Positions 1 to 10,530 of a DNA stretch of 64,000 nt are shown in pieces. Below the pieces are notes generated by a model. That model worked only from the letters and a program-made list of their open reading frames with translations, was not told the origin of the DNA and searched no databases. The position numbers and the translations under genes are program-made. The stretch is from Stictocephala bisonia (lineage: Eukaryota > Arthropoda > Insecta > Hemiptera > Membracidae): NCBI GenBank assembly GCA_035578905.1, contig JAQJVL010000249.1, forward strand, positions 296,001 through 360,000, written 5' to 3'. Position 1 is the first letter of the stretch. Each line of letters opens with the position of its first letter.

Positions 1-241
1 AAGTTTTGCCACCAGGTCCGCTACGATCGGGTCAGCCACATAGAGTATATGGAGTAGTGTATGGAATATTAAATTTGTTATTGTGTATATATGAGTAGAG
101 TAACAAGGGGCGCATGCGTGCCCGACCAGCAGACGACGCGTGCATCATAGGCTAAGAGCGTACGAAGGTAGCCAACGGTCGCCGGAAGTACCCGCCATCT
201 TGGATCCGGTTGTCATCTTTTTACATTTATTATAGTGTAAA
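1..241. other. Left-edge sequence with an ETS/YY1-like site
   Basis: No gene is visible. The stretch is moderately CpG-rich around 105-205, unlike the AT-rich DNA that follows. At 182-203 an ETS-type core (CCGGAAGT) lies directly beside CCCGCCATCTTGGATCCGG, the same YY1-type motif that recurs at 861-944. Seen directly: the motifs. Inferred: these may be remnants of one promoter-like block. Confidence 0.4.
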
Positions 242-605
242 GTCCGCCATATTGGATAAGGAATTTTTGGAGGGAATTTTGAGGAGGGAAAGACGCCATA
301 TTGGACAAAAAAGTGAATTTTATATAGTATAACATGGAAAAAGATGCCATATTGGACAAAAAAAGTTCATTTTATATAGTATAACATGGAAAAAGATGCT
401 ATATTGGACAAAAAAAGTTCATTTTATATAGTATAATATGGAAAAAGATGCCATATTGGACAAAAAAAGTTCATTTTATATAGTATAATATGGAAAAAGA
501 CGCCATATTGGACAAAAAAAGTTCATTTTATATAGTATAATATGGAAAAAGACGCCATATTGGACAAAAAAAGTTCATTTTATATAGTATAATATGGAAA
601 AAGTT
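242..605 (+). repeat. 52-bp tandem repeat, about 6-7 copies
   Basis: Copies begin with CGCCATATTGGACAAA at about 295, 346, 398, 450, 502 and 554, giving steps of 51-52 bp. Each unit contains TTTTATATAGTATAA followed by a short A-rich run. The unit start resembles the CGCCATCTTGGATCC motif found on either side, with CTT changed to ATT and the end decayed. A divergent first copy lies at 242-290 and degenerate partial copies continue to about 660. The array is non-coding as far as I can see. Confidence 0.9.
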
Positions 606-858
606 AGGTTAACAATGAATTTTATATAGTATAACAAGGTTAACAGTGAATTTCATATAGTATGATGTGGGAATTTGGAGGGAAATTTGGGAATTTGGAG
701 GAAAATCGGGAAAATTGGGGAAAAAGTAAGGTAATTTCGGGAAAATCGGGAATTTGGGGGAAAATCGGGAATTTTGGGGAATTCTGGGAAAAGCGTGGGA
801 AATTTGGCGGGAATTTGAGGTTAGGAAAAGTGAGGTTAGAAAATTTGGCGGGAAATGG
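606..858 (+). repeat. G-rich strand-asymmetric low-complexity block
   Basis: About 200 bp of irregular GGGAATTTGGAGG / GGGAAAATCGGG repeats with almost no C on this strand. It is not a clean tandem array. The open frames on both strands here are composition artefacts. The many GGG runs could in principle form G-quadruplex or R-loop structures, which is inference. It leads directly into the motif cluster at 861. Confidence 0.6.
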
Positions 859-860
859 GC

Positions 861-958
861 GCCGCCATCTTGGATCCGGCCGCCATCTTGGATCCGGTTC
901 CGGCCGCCATCTTGGATCCGGTCACGTGACCGCCGCCATCTTGGAAAAGTCACGTGAC
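861..958 (+). promoter_or_regulatory. Cluster of YY1-type motifs and GTCACGTGAC palindromes
   Basis: Four copies of GCCGCCATCTTGG start near 861, 879, 903 and 932. Three of them continue into ATCCGG. Two perfect 10-bp palindromes GTCACGTGAC lie at 921-930 and 949-958. The reverse complement CAAGATGGCGGC is the well-known YY1/Pho-type site, and CACGTG is the E-box core of bHLH-ZIP factors. The density suggests a promoter or transposon 5' UTR. Which transcript it would drive is not evident; downstream DNA to 1.6 kb has no gene. Confidence 0.5.
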
Positions 959-959
959 T

Positions 960-1600
960 GAGGCCAGAAAAGTGAGTCTTGTTCGCTCACCAATTCACTA
1001 CTATTATAACCTTGGACATTACCTCCGCAATCCACCTTAGCCATATGATAGTTAAGTGACGATTTGTATGTGGATTATATAGACTTTTAATTAATATATG
1101 AAGCAAAATGTACAAGTCAGTTCACGAGTTAGGGCTACAAGTATAATCAATTGAACAATAACTTTAATTAAGTACCCTGTATTCATTTTTTGAAATAAAA
1201 CATGACCGGTTTCGGATTTTAGTCCATCTTCAGAATGTAAATAATATAATCTATAAGAAATTAACAATGATAAAAATAAAACAGATGTAAATAACACATG
1301 ATTAATTTAATGTGTGGGTAAGTAGAATTTTACTTTTGATTCTTATGTTTTTTTAAATTCTATTATTTTTTCATTATGTTTCATGTTAATTTGTGTATTT
1401 AAAATTATCTGTGGTTCATTACAATTGTTTATGTATATGTGTAAATTTCTTTAGAATTCATTTTTTCTCTTTTCTTTTCATATTCTAAAATTGTAATATT
1501 TTCATTGATATTTTGGTAACTTTGATTTTACTAGAGAAATTTTTCAGCAGTTAGATTTAATTGGTGTTGAATTGTTAGTAGAGTATTTGTGGCAGTTTTA
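960..1600. other. AT-rich stretch without a gene
   Basis: Nothing coding is supported. The only recognisable item is the dispersed hairpin motif on the minus strand at 1204-1236. Confidence 0.5.
1204..1236 (-). repeat. Dispersed hairpin motif, copy A
   Basis: Read on the minus strand it is CTGAAGATGGACT, an A/T loop, then TCCGAAACCGGTC. Related copies occur at 54441-54471 (minus), 54601-54634 (plus) and 58467-58500 (plus). All share an AGATG-type left part and a GAAAC right part, with a short internal stem whose bases differ between copies. Probably a fragment of a widespread non-autonomous element; family not identified. Confidence 0.55.
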
Positions 1601-1616
1601 GGCTCAACTTAGGGTA

Positions 1617-1926
1617 TCTTCGGCTCTGGGATTAAAGATGGCGACCAACTTCGGGCATCTACGGGTCACGTGAATAGTAGTACCAACTGTGGGAATTTTC
1701 CCTCCACTAATTTCCCACAGAATTTTCTGCTACCCAAATTTCCCTCTTCATTCCCTTTTTATACTATAACAAATTCATTATTTTACATATACACTATAAC
1801 AAATGTGGGTGTTGCAGGGCACTTAGTGGCAACACTGTTAATTACTTTTAAACTAAAAGTTCGAGCATCAACTTCAAGTATATTCGGCTCTCGGATTCAA
1901 GATGGCGACCACCTTCGGGCAACTCG
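1617..1926 (+). repeat. Direct repeat pair with AAGATGGCGACC motif
   Basis: Two similar blocks of about 45 bp at 1617-1665 and 1880-1926 share CGGCTCT.GGATT.AAGATGGCGACC and TTCGGGCA. The first is followed by an E-box (CACGTG, about 1666-1672). GGGAATTTTCCC, a Rel/Dorsal-like sequence, occurs near 1691. Motif orientation is opposite to that at 190-960, so the two blocks could be the ends of one inverted structure (inference). Confidence 0.55.
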
Positions 1927-2164
1927 GAACTCATGACTGAGTCCTACCATCCTTTTGGGAATTTACCTTGTCATATTTAACTCTAAATTCAATTTTCATA
2001 CTAAAATAATTCAGCTTTACGTATAAACTATGGAAAATTTACACTCTTTGTCATATTTAGTCCTTATTAAGAAAATTTAACCAGAACACATTACTGACTA
2101 ATCATACTGATTTTATGAAACAGCTGCACAGACCGGATATTAGTATGAGTGGCGTGGCTGACGT

Positions 2165-3140
2165 TTAATTAAATTTAATTAAATTTACCAAATGCTACCT
2201 TCCGATTCTATCGATACTCAATATTCAGAAGCTCTTGACAAAGTTTTAGAAAGAGTGGATAAATGGGTAAATCAAGGTAGTGGGTGGGTACTGGAAAATG
2301 TCTTACGTTTAGATCTTTGCATTGTTAAATATCAACCTTTATACGCTTCTTCTTACCTACTCCTAAAAAAATTTCCCACCTTACTAAAGGAATTGTAAAT
2401 ATAAAAAAGTGATGATAATAAATGCTTTCTCTTATCTGTACCTGCTTAGTTATATCCCAATCAAAATAGTATAGTTAATTATTATAAATCGTTGGAATAT
2501 AATTTAAATATGTCTGGTATTAGCTGCCCTGTTAAATTACTGATATTGATAAATTTGAAAAATTAAATCCTTGTATTTCTGTAAATATTTTTGGTTATTA
2601 AAAAGACCAAGTCTATCCTATTAGAATCATTTCAGAAAAGTTTAGAATTCACTATGTTAATTTGTTACTTTTGACTAATGACACAACCACTCATTATTTC
2701 AACTATTTTGATTACAACCTTATCACGCCTTCTAGCTCAACACTTAACAAAACACGACCCAGCTTCTTACTACTGTAACAATTGTTTACACAGATTTTTT
2801 AGACAAGGCTCACTTAATAAACTCTTACTTTTGTGTTCACCACACGGAGCACAAAAGACTAGACTACCTACTGAGGACGAAAAGGTTATGTACTTTAAAA
2901 AATACACTCTCACGCACAAAGTCCCATTTACTATTTACTGTGACTTTGAAAGTTTTGTACAACCTTTGGTCACTTGTCCAACAACACCGAGTACAGTAAA
3001 TCACGCCCATCATATTCCATCAGGCTTTTGCTGCGTAAGTATTGACAGTAATGGCAAAGCGTTCAAACCACCTGTTGTTTATAGTAGTCTAAAAGTTGTT
3101 GATACTTTCCTAAATTGTTTGATGAATGAGTCTAAAGGAC
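2165..3140 (+). pseudogene. Polinton/Maverick-type DNA polymerase B, N-terminal part (broken)
   Basis: Conceptual translation over several frames gives the N-terminal region typical of Polinton-type protein-primed family B polymerases. The clearest segment is at about 2192-2398, with GSGWVLENVLRLDL and KYQPL. A second segment at about 2735-3140 contains a Cys pair (YYCNNCLHRF) and PFTIYCDFESFVQPL. The DFES is the exonuclease motif I with its two acidic residues. Stops and frameshifts lie between 2398 and 2678. The protein is cut off near 3140 by a LINE insertion and resumes near 6510. No capsid, integrase or protease genes of a full Polinton are present, so this is an isolated dead fragment. 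A related adinto-like element is an alternative source. Confidence 0.85.
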
Positions 3141-3149
3141 TCGTACCCA

Positions 3150-3990
3150 TTATTATTGTAGTACAAAGTCTTGATGTTATTGTACTAACAGAGACTTGGC
3201 TAAATGAAAGTTGTGCGAATGTGAGTATGGATGGGTATGATGTGATTGTGAATAAATCTAGTAAAAATCAGAATGATGGCGTGATTGTGTTTGTAATTAA
3301 ATGTCTGTGTGTGCGGTCTGAGGAAGTGAGTTTGCATGGCGCTACATGTATCAAAGCAGATATAATGCTTGGCAGTGGCCAACTGTCACTACTGTCTGTA
3401 TATCGAAGTCAATCGAACGACTTTGGCCTGTTCATCGATGACCTTGAGACTTATCTGTATAATCGGTGCAGGAGGAGTTCGCACTGGCTGGTTGGTTGGT
3501 GACATTAATTGTTGTGATTTTCCTGGAACTGCGAACCCGCTAGCTCAAAAATACCTCGATGTACTGTATGGCGCAGGATTTGTTAGCTGTATCAATATTC
3601 CAACTAGGGTACAGATGTCTCAATCAGCTGTATTGGTCATGTACTCGTGGTCGTACAAACGTAAACGACGTTAGTTTAATTAAATCCGCGGTGATTAAGT
3701 CCCAATTAACCAATCATTATTTTATAGCTGCTACATACCAATCTTATACCAAGAAATACTCAAACGAGTTTCCTATCAATAATAAAACCTCTTTCTTTGA
3801 TGTGGATTCAGCTGGTCGTCTTATCTCTGGTTGGGACTGGTCTCTGGTAATGAACGCTGCTGACGCCAATTTGGCTAGTAGTACGTTTGTACAACAATTT
3901 AAAAGCATTATTGATATGTCAATGAATGTAAGACAAGTTTCTTCAAAAACATCCCAACTAAAACCTTGGATGTGAGGTCAATACGGACCA
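3150..3990 (+). pseudogene. LINE apurinic-like endonuclease domain (broken)
   Basis: Recognisable in order: DVIVLTETWLNESC (the catalytic E of the EEP fold), GYDVIVNKSSKNQ, LSLLSVYRSQS, a frameshift near 3480, WLVGDINCCDF (GDxN motif), and CINIPTRVQMSQS. The SCIDHVLVRGRT-like region is shifted into another frame. LTNHYFIAATYQS holds the final HY/H motif, where a D precedes H in active enzymes. The inter-domain segment SQLKPWM follows. At least three frame changes make it non-functional. Confidence 0.8.
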
Positions 3991-4189
3991 GAAATGCGAT
4001 GAGCTGGCGATTGAAAAAGCACTATTTAATATTGAACTAAAAATTCGCAATAGAAATTATCGCAACATTTTAACATCCTTAATTAAATCCGCGAAACATT
4101 TAAATTATCGCAGGTTAATTCGACAAATAATAAAGAAACGTGTGGGAAAGCATGGCTAAAGTCATGGGTTTAAACAAAAGTAAAAATAA

Positions 4190-5640
4190 ATTTCCTGTGG
4201 AACATTTAAAAAAAAAATTGATATTCCAAAATATGAAGCTATAAAATACGTCGCTAATACATTAAACGACTATTATGTAGGAGGAGCCAACCTAGCCGGA
4301 GCTGTTCCTCCTGTATCCGAGACAATGTTGAACAACCAGGAGTTTCGAGTGGACCCGACTTCCAGCTGGAGCCGGTGACGAAGGAGGGACTGTTTCATAT
4401 AGTCTCAAGCATGAATGGTAATTAAGCCCCTGGCCGTGATAACATTCTGGCATCTCTAATTAAAATCTTTTGTGAACTCGTAAAACTCCCATTACTTCAT
4501 GTAATTAATTTAAGTATAAATCAAGGTGTTTTCCCAATTATTTTTAAACTTGGCAAAGTGATTCCAATTTATGAAGGTGGCCAAAAGGACCAATGTGTCA
4601 GTTTCCCCCAATCATTTTAACTAGTGTATTGTCTAAACTAATCGAAAGAAGCGTAAGATGCCATTTGAAAAATTTCTAACCGATCACAATATTTTGTTTG
4701 AAAATCAATTCGGCTTCCGAAATGACCACAATTTAAATGACGCCTTGTTCTTGGTTACAAAAAATATACATAACTCTATTCAGCGAAACTAAAAATTGTT
4801 AGTTGTCTTCATAGACCTTGCCAAAGCATTTCATAGTGTGGACAAGGGTTTGTTGATCGAAAAGCTTGAATGCATAGGGGTAAGGGGCACGGCATTAAAT
4901 TGGTTTCGAAGCTACCTCAGTGATCGGTATCAGACAGTATCAATTTATGGCCAATTTAGTTTAAATAAAAAAAATAGAGCACGGTGTTTTGCAAGGAAGT
5001 TCGTCAGGTTCTCTCTTCTTCTTTGTATTTGTAAATAATCTAGGTAAAATAAATTTAGCTGGGGGCCAAATATTTCTATATGCCGACGGTACTGCCATTT
5101 TGTTTGAAGGCGATAGTTGGAGGGAGGCTTTTGGATTGGTGGAGCGTGGACTGCTCACAGTCAAGCGTTGGTTTGATCAATGTCGGCTCACTGTTAATAT
5201 TTCGAAAACAAAATGTTTGCCTATTTCCTTAAGAGCCGACTGCAATCCAGGAGATTACAATCTGCGCCTGCATACATGTGGAGGACAGCGTGATTGTGTT
5301 ATGTGTGAATGCGTGGAGCTTGTTAATGAATACAAATATTTAGACATTGTTATTGATAGCCGCATGAGGTGGTCGAGTCATATAAATTATAAACTATCTG
5401 AGGAATAAACTCCAAAAATGTATATTTATCTTTTCCTATCTTAATAGAGTACTTGAACCAGATTTACTAAAAACTGTATATTATGCCTATATACAATCTC
5501 AGCTTCAATACGGAATTATAGCTTGGGGTGGATGCTTCCAAACTATTCTTTCACCCCTTGAAATAACTCAGAGGACAATAATTAAATCAGCAATACAAAA
5601 AAATCGACGTTTCCCAATGGACATACTTTTTGAAGAATTC
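4190..5640 (+). pseudogene. LINE reverse transcriptase domain (broken)
   Basis: Motifs in order across frames: SMNGN.APGRDNI (about 4410), INLSINQGVFP, KLIERS, FENQFGFRNDHN, LLVVFIDLAKAFHSVD (motif A, about 4796), VRGTALNWFRSYLSDRYQ, a damaged QGSS segment (motif B, about 4990), and FLYADGTAILF (motif C, about 5070). The catalytic YADD reads YADG, so the second aspartate is lost. NEYKYLDIVID and QYGIIAWGG mark the C-terminal region. Several frameshifts and an internal stop near 4792 are present. Confidence 0.85.
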
Positions 5641-5677
5641 AGTTCTACATTTATCTAAACTATATATTTGAAGTTAA

Positions 5678-5989
5678 TTGATGTACATTTTCAAAAATAT
5701 AAACAACATATTCAGCCAGATTCAACACTCATATTTAACCCGTACTTCTACAAAGCTCGGAATTAATGCGCCTCAATTTGTTAAAACAATAACGACGACA
5801 TCATCTCATTATATAGCAAATATCGTTTATTCGAAAGCTCCTCGCTACATTAAGAATCCTCTACCGTGTAGTATAAATGTTTATAAAAAACTCTCAACCA
5901 GTGGATTGTTGAAGTTGGTGGAGTGGAAATTAAAAGTTACTTTCGTTCTTCCTACATATAAGTTTCTTGCACAACAGCCCACATTCTGA
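5678..5989 (+). pseudogene. LINE ORF2 C-terminal tail
   Basis: A 103-residue open stretch with FKNINNIFSQIQHSYLTRTS, then SKAPRYIKNPLPCSINVYKK. It matches the C-terminal region that follows the RT in Jockey-type elements (compare RSFLYLGPKLFNRVPINIRN in the minus-strand LINE at 35.7 kb). It ends in a stop at 5989, after which the 3' UTR begins. Confidence 0.65.
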
Positions 5990-6039
5990 ACGATGGGGAG
6001 TGTAGAGGTAGTTTGTATTATGCATGTGTGTGCTGTTTT

Positions 6040-6200
6040 TGTTTTTATTTTGTTTTGTTTTTTATGTGCGTGTCTGCGTCGTGTTTGTGTGGGTGCGTGT
6101 GTGTGTGTGTGTGTGCTTTTTTAGGGTGCGTCTGTGTGTGTGGTAGGGGAGTGATGTGAATATGTGCAAATGTGACTGTGAGTGCGTGTTTGTATGGTAG
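6040..6200 (+). repeat. GT-rich low-complexity run
   Basis: TGTGTGTG-type microsatellite with interruptions (GTGCGTCTGTGTGTG), inside the 3' UTR of the inserted LINE. The long His/Thr-rich frames on the minus strand here are artefacts of the repeat. Confidence 0.8.
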
Positions 6201-6504
6201 GGGAGTGGGTGTGAAGTCTCTGCTAATGATAACACTTGATGCAATAAATATCAACGGCTTATTTGTCTCTTCTTATGCGCATGCATATATTTAATATTCT
6301 TTTAATATCAAACTAGTTTAAGTTCATATTGTTCTTTATGCTATTTAGTAGCAGTTGCCGACAACATTCCGATTGTTTTGGACTCGTTTCCCCACACACA
6401 GGCAGCCGCCTATATGGGGAATCAATTTCATGTATTTTTTCTAATGTAACTTTGTTTATATGTTATCAAGGAATAAATAGATTTTTCATTTCATTAAAAA
6501 GAAT

Positions 6505-7764
6505 ATTCCGATTAAAATGACTCCATAACACAACATTTCTTTCCAAAACTCCACCGATTGCCACCTTTGCCTTAATCCACTAAATGGTGACAAAGTGGCT
6601 AATCACAATCATTTAACAGGCCAGTTCTTAGGAGCGGCCCATCATTCTTGCAATTTAAATTATAAAGTTCCCGATCATATTACGGTGTTTTTCCATAACC
6701 TTAAAGGTTATATGATGGCCACCATTTGATTCAAGGGCTAGATAAATTCAATAAGAAAAACTGTCATGTATCGCTACAACTAATGAGCGGTACACTTCAG
6801 TCACCCTTGAGTCACTACGTTTCTTTGGTTCAGCTCAATTTTTAAGTACTTCTTTTGACAAACCTGTGAAAAGTCTAAAGTCTGATGGTACTTTTTGAAA
6901 CAGTGTATGGGTAATACACATTTCGACTTAATACTACGTAAAGGTGTGTTTCCCTACGCTTACATGACGGACAAATCTAAATTTCACGAGACTGAACTTC
7001 CTCCTAAGGAGGCTTTCTTTCATGACTTGACTGAAACACCCGTATCTGACGAAGTCCATTCACATGCACAGACTGTGTGGACTACCTTTGCATGACTTCA
7101 ACGAAACAGTACTATGACTTGTACCTACAGACAGACGTTTTACTACTAGTAACATTTTTGAAAATATCAGAATGACTAGCATGACAAACTAGAGTATTGA
7201 CAATGTAACGTTTAATTACTGGCTTGACATTGTATGCTATGTTGAAAATAATCGACGCAAAACTTGCCTTACTCACACACACTTGTTTGTTGATTCTGGG
7301 ATCCCAGGGGGTGTGTCCATGATACCCAATCGCTTTGCCCAGGCTAACAATTCTTACCTACCCGACTTTTGACTCCATTAAACCCACAAATTACTTGATT
7401 TATTTTGACTGTAATAACCTCTATGGCACGAACATGATCCAACATTTTCCAAGGTCTGACTTTACTTGGCTAACCGAACAGGAGATAAAATCATTATACT
7501 TTACCAAAGTACCGGACGGCTCTGAGACCGGATACATAATCGAGGTGGACTTTCATTATCCACAGTACTTGTACGACTTACACTCAGACTACCCACTAGC
7601 TCTTGAACAGAAAATTGTTACAAAAGACATGTTATTCACATGCTGTAGGGACTTACTATATGAACTTAACTTAAAACCACCCGAGACAGAAAAACTACTG
7701 ACTACGCTGTGTGACAAGATCAAGCACGAGTTACATTGCAGAAACTTAAAACCTTACTTACAGT
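6505..7764 (+). pseudogene. Polinton/Maverick-type DNA polymerase B, central part (broken)
   Basis: Continuation of the gene interrupted at 3140. Frame at 6541-6729: TDCHLCLNPLNGD, NHNHLTGQF and GAAHHSCN, an inserted Zn-binding HNH/endonuclease VII-like motif, then VFFHNLKGY (exonuclease II region). About 6895-7095: GNTHFDLILRKGVFPYAYM. About 7300-7764: SGIPGGVSMIPNRFAQANN, then NYLIYFDCNNLYGTNMIQ, where DCNNLYG is polymerase motif A. Downstream motifs B and C are missing: the frame runs straight into the 81-bp satellite at about 7765. Several stops and frameshifts make it a clear pseudogene. Confidence 0.85.
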
Positions 7765-9345
7765 GGACATTTAGCCCTACTATCACGAAGGAGACAGGAT
7801 TATGAAATAGTTGCGAGGGTTCTACAAATTACACGGTGGTACAGTAGGGGTTTATCCCTACTGTCATCAAGGAGACAGGATTATGAAATAGTTGCGAGGG
7901 CTCTCCATATTACACGGTGGTACAGTAGGGGTTTATCCCAACTGTCATCAAGAATACAGGATTATGAAATAGTTGCGAGGGTTCTCCATATAACAGGATG
8001 GTACAATAGGGGTTTATCCTTAATGTCATCAAGGAGACAAGATTATGAAATAGTTGCGAGGGTTCTCCATATAACATGATGGTACAATAGGGGTTTATCC
8101 CAACTGTCATCAAGGATACAGGATTATGAAATAGTTGCGAGGGTTCTCCATATAACATGATGGTACAATAGGGGTTTATCCCAACTGTCATCAAGGATAC
8201 AGGATTATGAAATAGTTGCGAGGGTTCTCCATGTTACATTATAGTACTGTGGATGTTCAGCCCTACTATGATGAATGAAAAATGAGTTTGAAATAGTTGC
8301 GAGGGTTCTCCATATTATATGGTGGTACAGAAGGGGTTTATCCCTACATTCATCAAGGAGACAAGATTATGAAATATATGCGAGGGTTATCCAAATAGCA
8401 TGGTGGTACAGGTGGGGTTTATCCATACTGCCATTAAGGAGACAAGGATTAGGAAATAGTTGCTAGTGCTCTCCATATTACACGGTGGTCCAGTAGGGGT
8501 TTATCCCTACTTTCATCAAGGAGTCAGGATTATGAAATAGTTGCAAGAGTTTTCCATATGACACGGCGGTACTGTAGGGGTTTATCCCTACTATCATCAA
8601 GGAGACAGAATTATGAAATAGTTGTGAGAGTTCTACATATTACATGGTAGTACAGTGGAGGTATAGCCCTACTATTATGAAGGAGACAGGATTATGAAAT
8701 AGTTGAGAAGGTTCTATATATTACATGGTACTATAGTGGAGGTTTAGCCCTACTATCACGAAGGAGACAGGATTATGAAATAGTTGCGAGGGTTCTCTAT
8801 ATTACACGGAGGTACAGTAGGGGTTTATCCATAATGTCATCAAGGAGACAGGGTTATGAAATAGTTGCAAGGGTTCTCCTTATGACACGGTGGTATGGTA
8901 GGGGTTTATCCCAACTGTCATCAAGGAGACAGAACTATGAAATAGTTGCGAGAGTTCTACATATTACATGGTAGTACAGTGGAGGTATAGTCCTACTATT
9001 ATGAAGGAGACAGGATTATGAAATAGTTGAGAAGGTTCTATATATTACATGGTACTATAGTGGAGGTTTAGCCCTACTATTATGAAGGAGACAGGATTAT
9101 GAAATAGTTGCGAGGGTCCTCCATATTACACGGTGGTACAGTAGGGATTTATCCCAACTGTCATCAAGGAGACAATATTATGAAATAGATGCGAGGGTTA
9201 TCCATATAGCATGGTGGTACAGTTGGGGTTTATCCTTACTGTCATTAAGGAGACAAGGATTATGAAATAGTTGCGATGGTTCTCCATATTATATGATGCT
9301 TCAGTTGGGGTTTAGCCTTACTGTAATCAAGGAGACTAGATTTTG
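7765..9345 (+). repeat. 81-bp satellite, about 19-20 copies
   Basis: GAAATAGTTGCGAGGGTTCT recurs at 7804, 7885, 7966 and 8047 and onwards at 81-bp steps. Units carry TACACGGTGGTACAGT, GGGGTTTATCCCTACTGTC and CATCAAGGAGACAGGATTATG. Copies differ by perhaps 5-15%. Because 81 is divisible by three, long frames stay open in places (for example minus 7910-8194), but they have no protein-like features. The first unit is fused directly to the polymerase fragment; the last decays at about 9345. Confidence 0.95.
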
Positions 9346-9399
9346 AAATATACTATGGTTTCATTTATACGAATTTGATGGGACCAAGGTCAAATCCAT

Positions 9400-9955
9400 A
9401 ACCTCAAAACGTGTTGGCTATTCTTCATGACTAGGAATTAGTAAATACTAACCCTAATAATAGTAGGGATAAACCTCCAATTCACCACCATGCGACCTCT
9501 GCGTGAGCGTTGAGTAGACAGTGTGCTCATTGCTGTCTCTCGACATCGCGCTATAACATTGGTTACGCTTTCAGTCGGTCTGAACTCTAGCAAGGGTCGT
9601 TATAATGTCGGAATGTCATCACACATCGCTGGAAAGTGGTTATAATTTATATAAAACCATTTTAAGTAGAGTTTTATTTATTTATTTATGGAAGTAAAAC
9701 TAATAATATATATTTGAACTAGACCTTAATTTGGTTAACCCGGAAGTTGGGTAAAAGGATTTTGGTTAAACGAGACCGTAGTGTAGTTGCAAAGGTTCTC
9801 CATATTCCTACTATCAGCAAAGAAATTTCATTTTGAAATAGTTCCGAGAGTTCTCAGTATTACATGGTGGTGGATTGGAGGTTTATCCCTACTATTATTA
9901 GGGGTAGTATTTACTAATTCCTAGTCATGAAGAATAGCTAACATGTTTTGAGGTT
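9400..9955. mobile_element. Foldback/MITE-like element with 93-bp inverted arms
   Basis: Left arm 9400-9492 and right arm 9863-9955 are inverted copies of each other with only about five mismatches in 93 bp. Weaker similarity extends a few bases outward on both sides. The arms contain CATGGTGGTG.ATTGGAGG and TTTATCCCTACTATTATTAGG, clearly related to the 81-bp satellite unit. The interior (9493-9862) has a CpG-rich left half, an AT-rich middle, and 1.5 divergent satellite units at 9783-9900. No transposase. I could not identify a target duplication or assign a superfamily. Confidence 0.75.
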
Positions 9956-10125
9956 TCGATTTGATATCAAGTATATAAGTAAATATTTAAAAATAACATT
10001 TTTTAAAAACATAATAAATGCTTATGAATAATAAAGACGGGCCCATATTAAAAACTGTGTATAAATTTGACATTCGTGTTTATTATAGAATACCACGTTA
10101 TACAGTAAACCACGTATTCCTATGT

Positions 10126-10185
10126 CAGACAAGAGGGATTCACGAAGGAATGCCTTGTGATTCTTTGGTGAATCCCTCTTGTCTG
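10126..10185 (+). other. 60-nt near-perfect hairpin (pre-miRNA-like or miniature palindrome)
   Basis: Left stem 10126-10151, loop GCCTTGTG, right stem 10160-10185. Of 26 pairs I count one mismatch (G-G) and one G-U wobble; one more pair can form outside. The outer 18 bp, starting CAGACAAGAGGGATTCAC, are perfect. Arm length and loop fit a microRNA-type precursor, but small-RNA evidence is needed. A tiny palindromic transposon remnant is the alternative. The 70-residue frame across it is not protein-like. Confidence 0.6.
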
Positions 10186-10530
10186 AGGAAGCTAGACTTT
10201 GTTTACAGAAATCTGTTATCATTATATTAGTAAATATTGTACATATATTGTTATAACTTTTAGTTGTGTGACGTTCTCATGTATTGTATTTTTATCAATA
10301 CGTAATATTCTACTTAAGAAACTAATTATTAAAGAATAACACGTACAACCAATATCCGTAGTAATTCTCTTACAAGGAATAAGGTAATTATAGTGCTGGC
10401 ATATATAAAAAGGTGTAATGGAGATATTTACATATTTAAACATTATAAGTGTCTTTAAAATAAGTTTGAAAAAAATTTGTCAAAGGTGAGTTTTGAGCCC
10501 CCAAGCGAGAAATATACTCAAAGTAAAGTA

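Larger units (their letters stand above)
3141..6500 (+). mobile_element. Non-LTR retrotransposon (Jockey/CR1-like), decayed, inserted in the polymerase gene
   Basis: About 3.36 kb. It begins inside the endonuclease domain, so it is 5' truncated. It carries a reverse transcriptase and ends in a T/A-rich tail with AATAAATAG near 6470. The host polymerase reads up to about 3140 and resumes with IKMTP...FQNSTDCHLC at about 6515, which fixes the insertion to within about 20 bp on each side. I could not define a clear target-site duplication. Many stops and frameshifts show it is old. A GT-rich low-complexity run fills part of the 3' UTR. Confidence 0.85.

Noticed and set aside
6045..6254. His/Thr-rich minus-strand frames
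   Set aside because: They are translations of a GT microsatellite in a LINE 3' UTR.
10018..10230. 70-residue frame over the 60-nt hairpin
   Set aside because: The frame reads through both hairpin arms on both strands, so it is explained by the palindrome.
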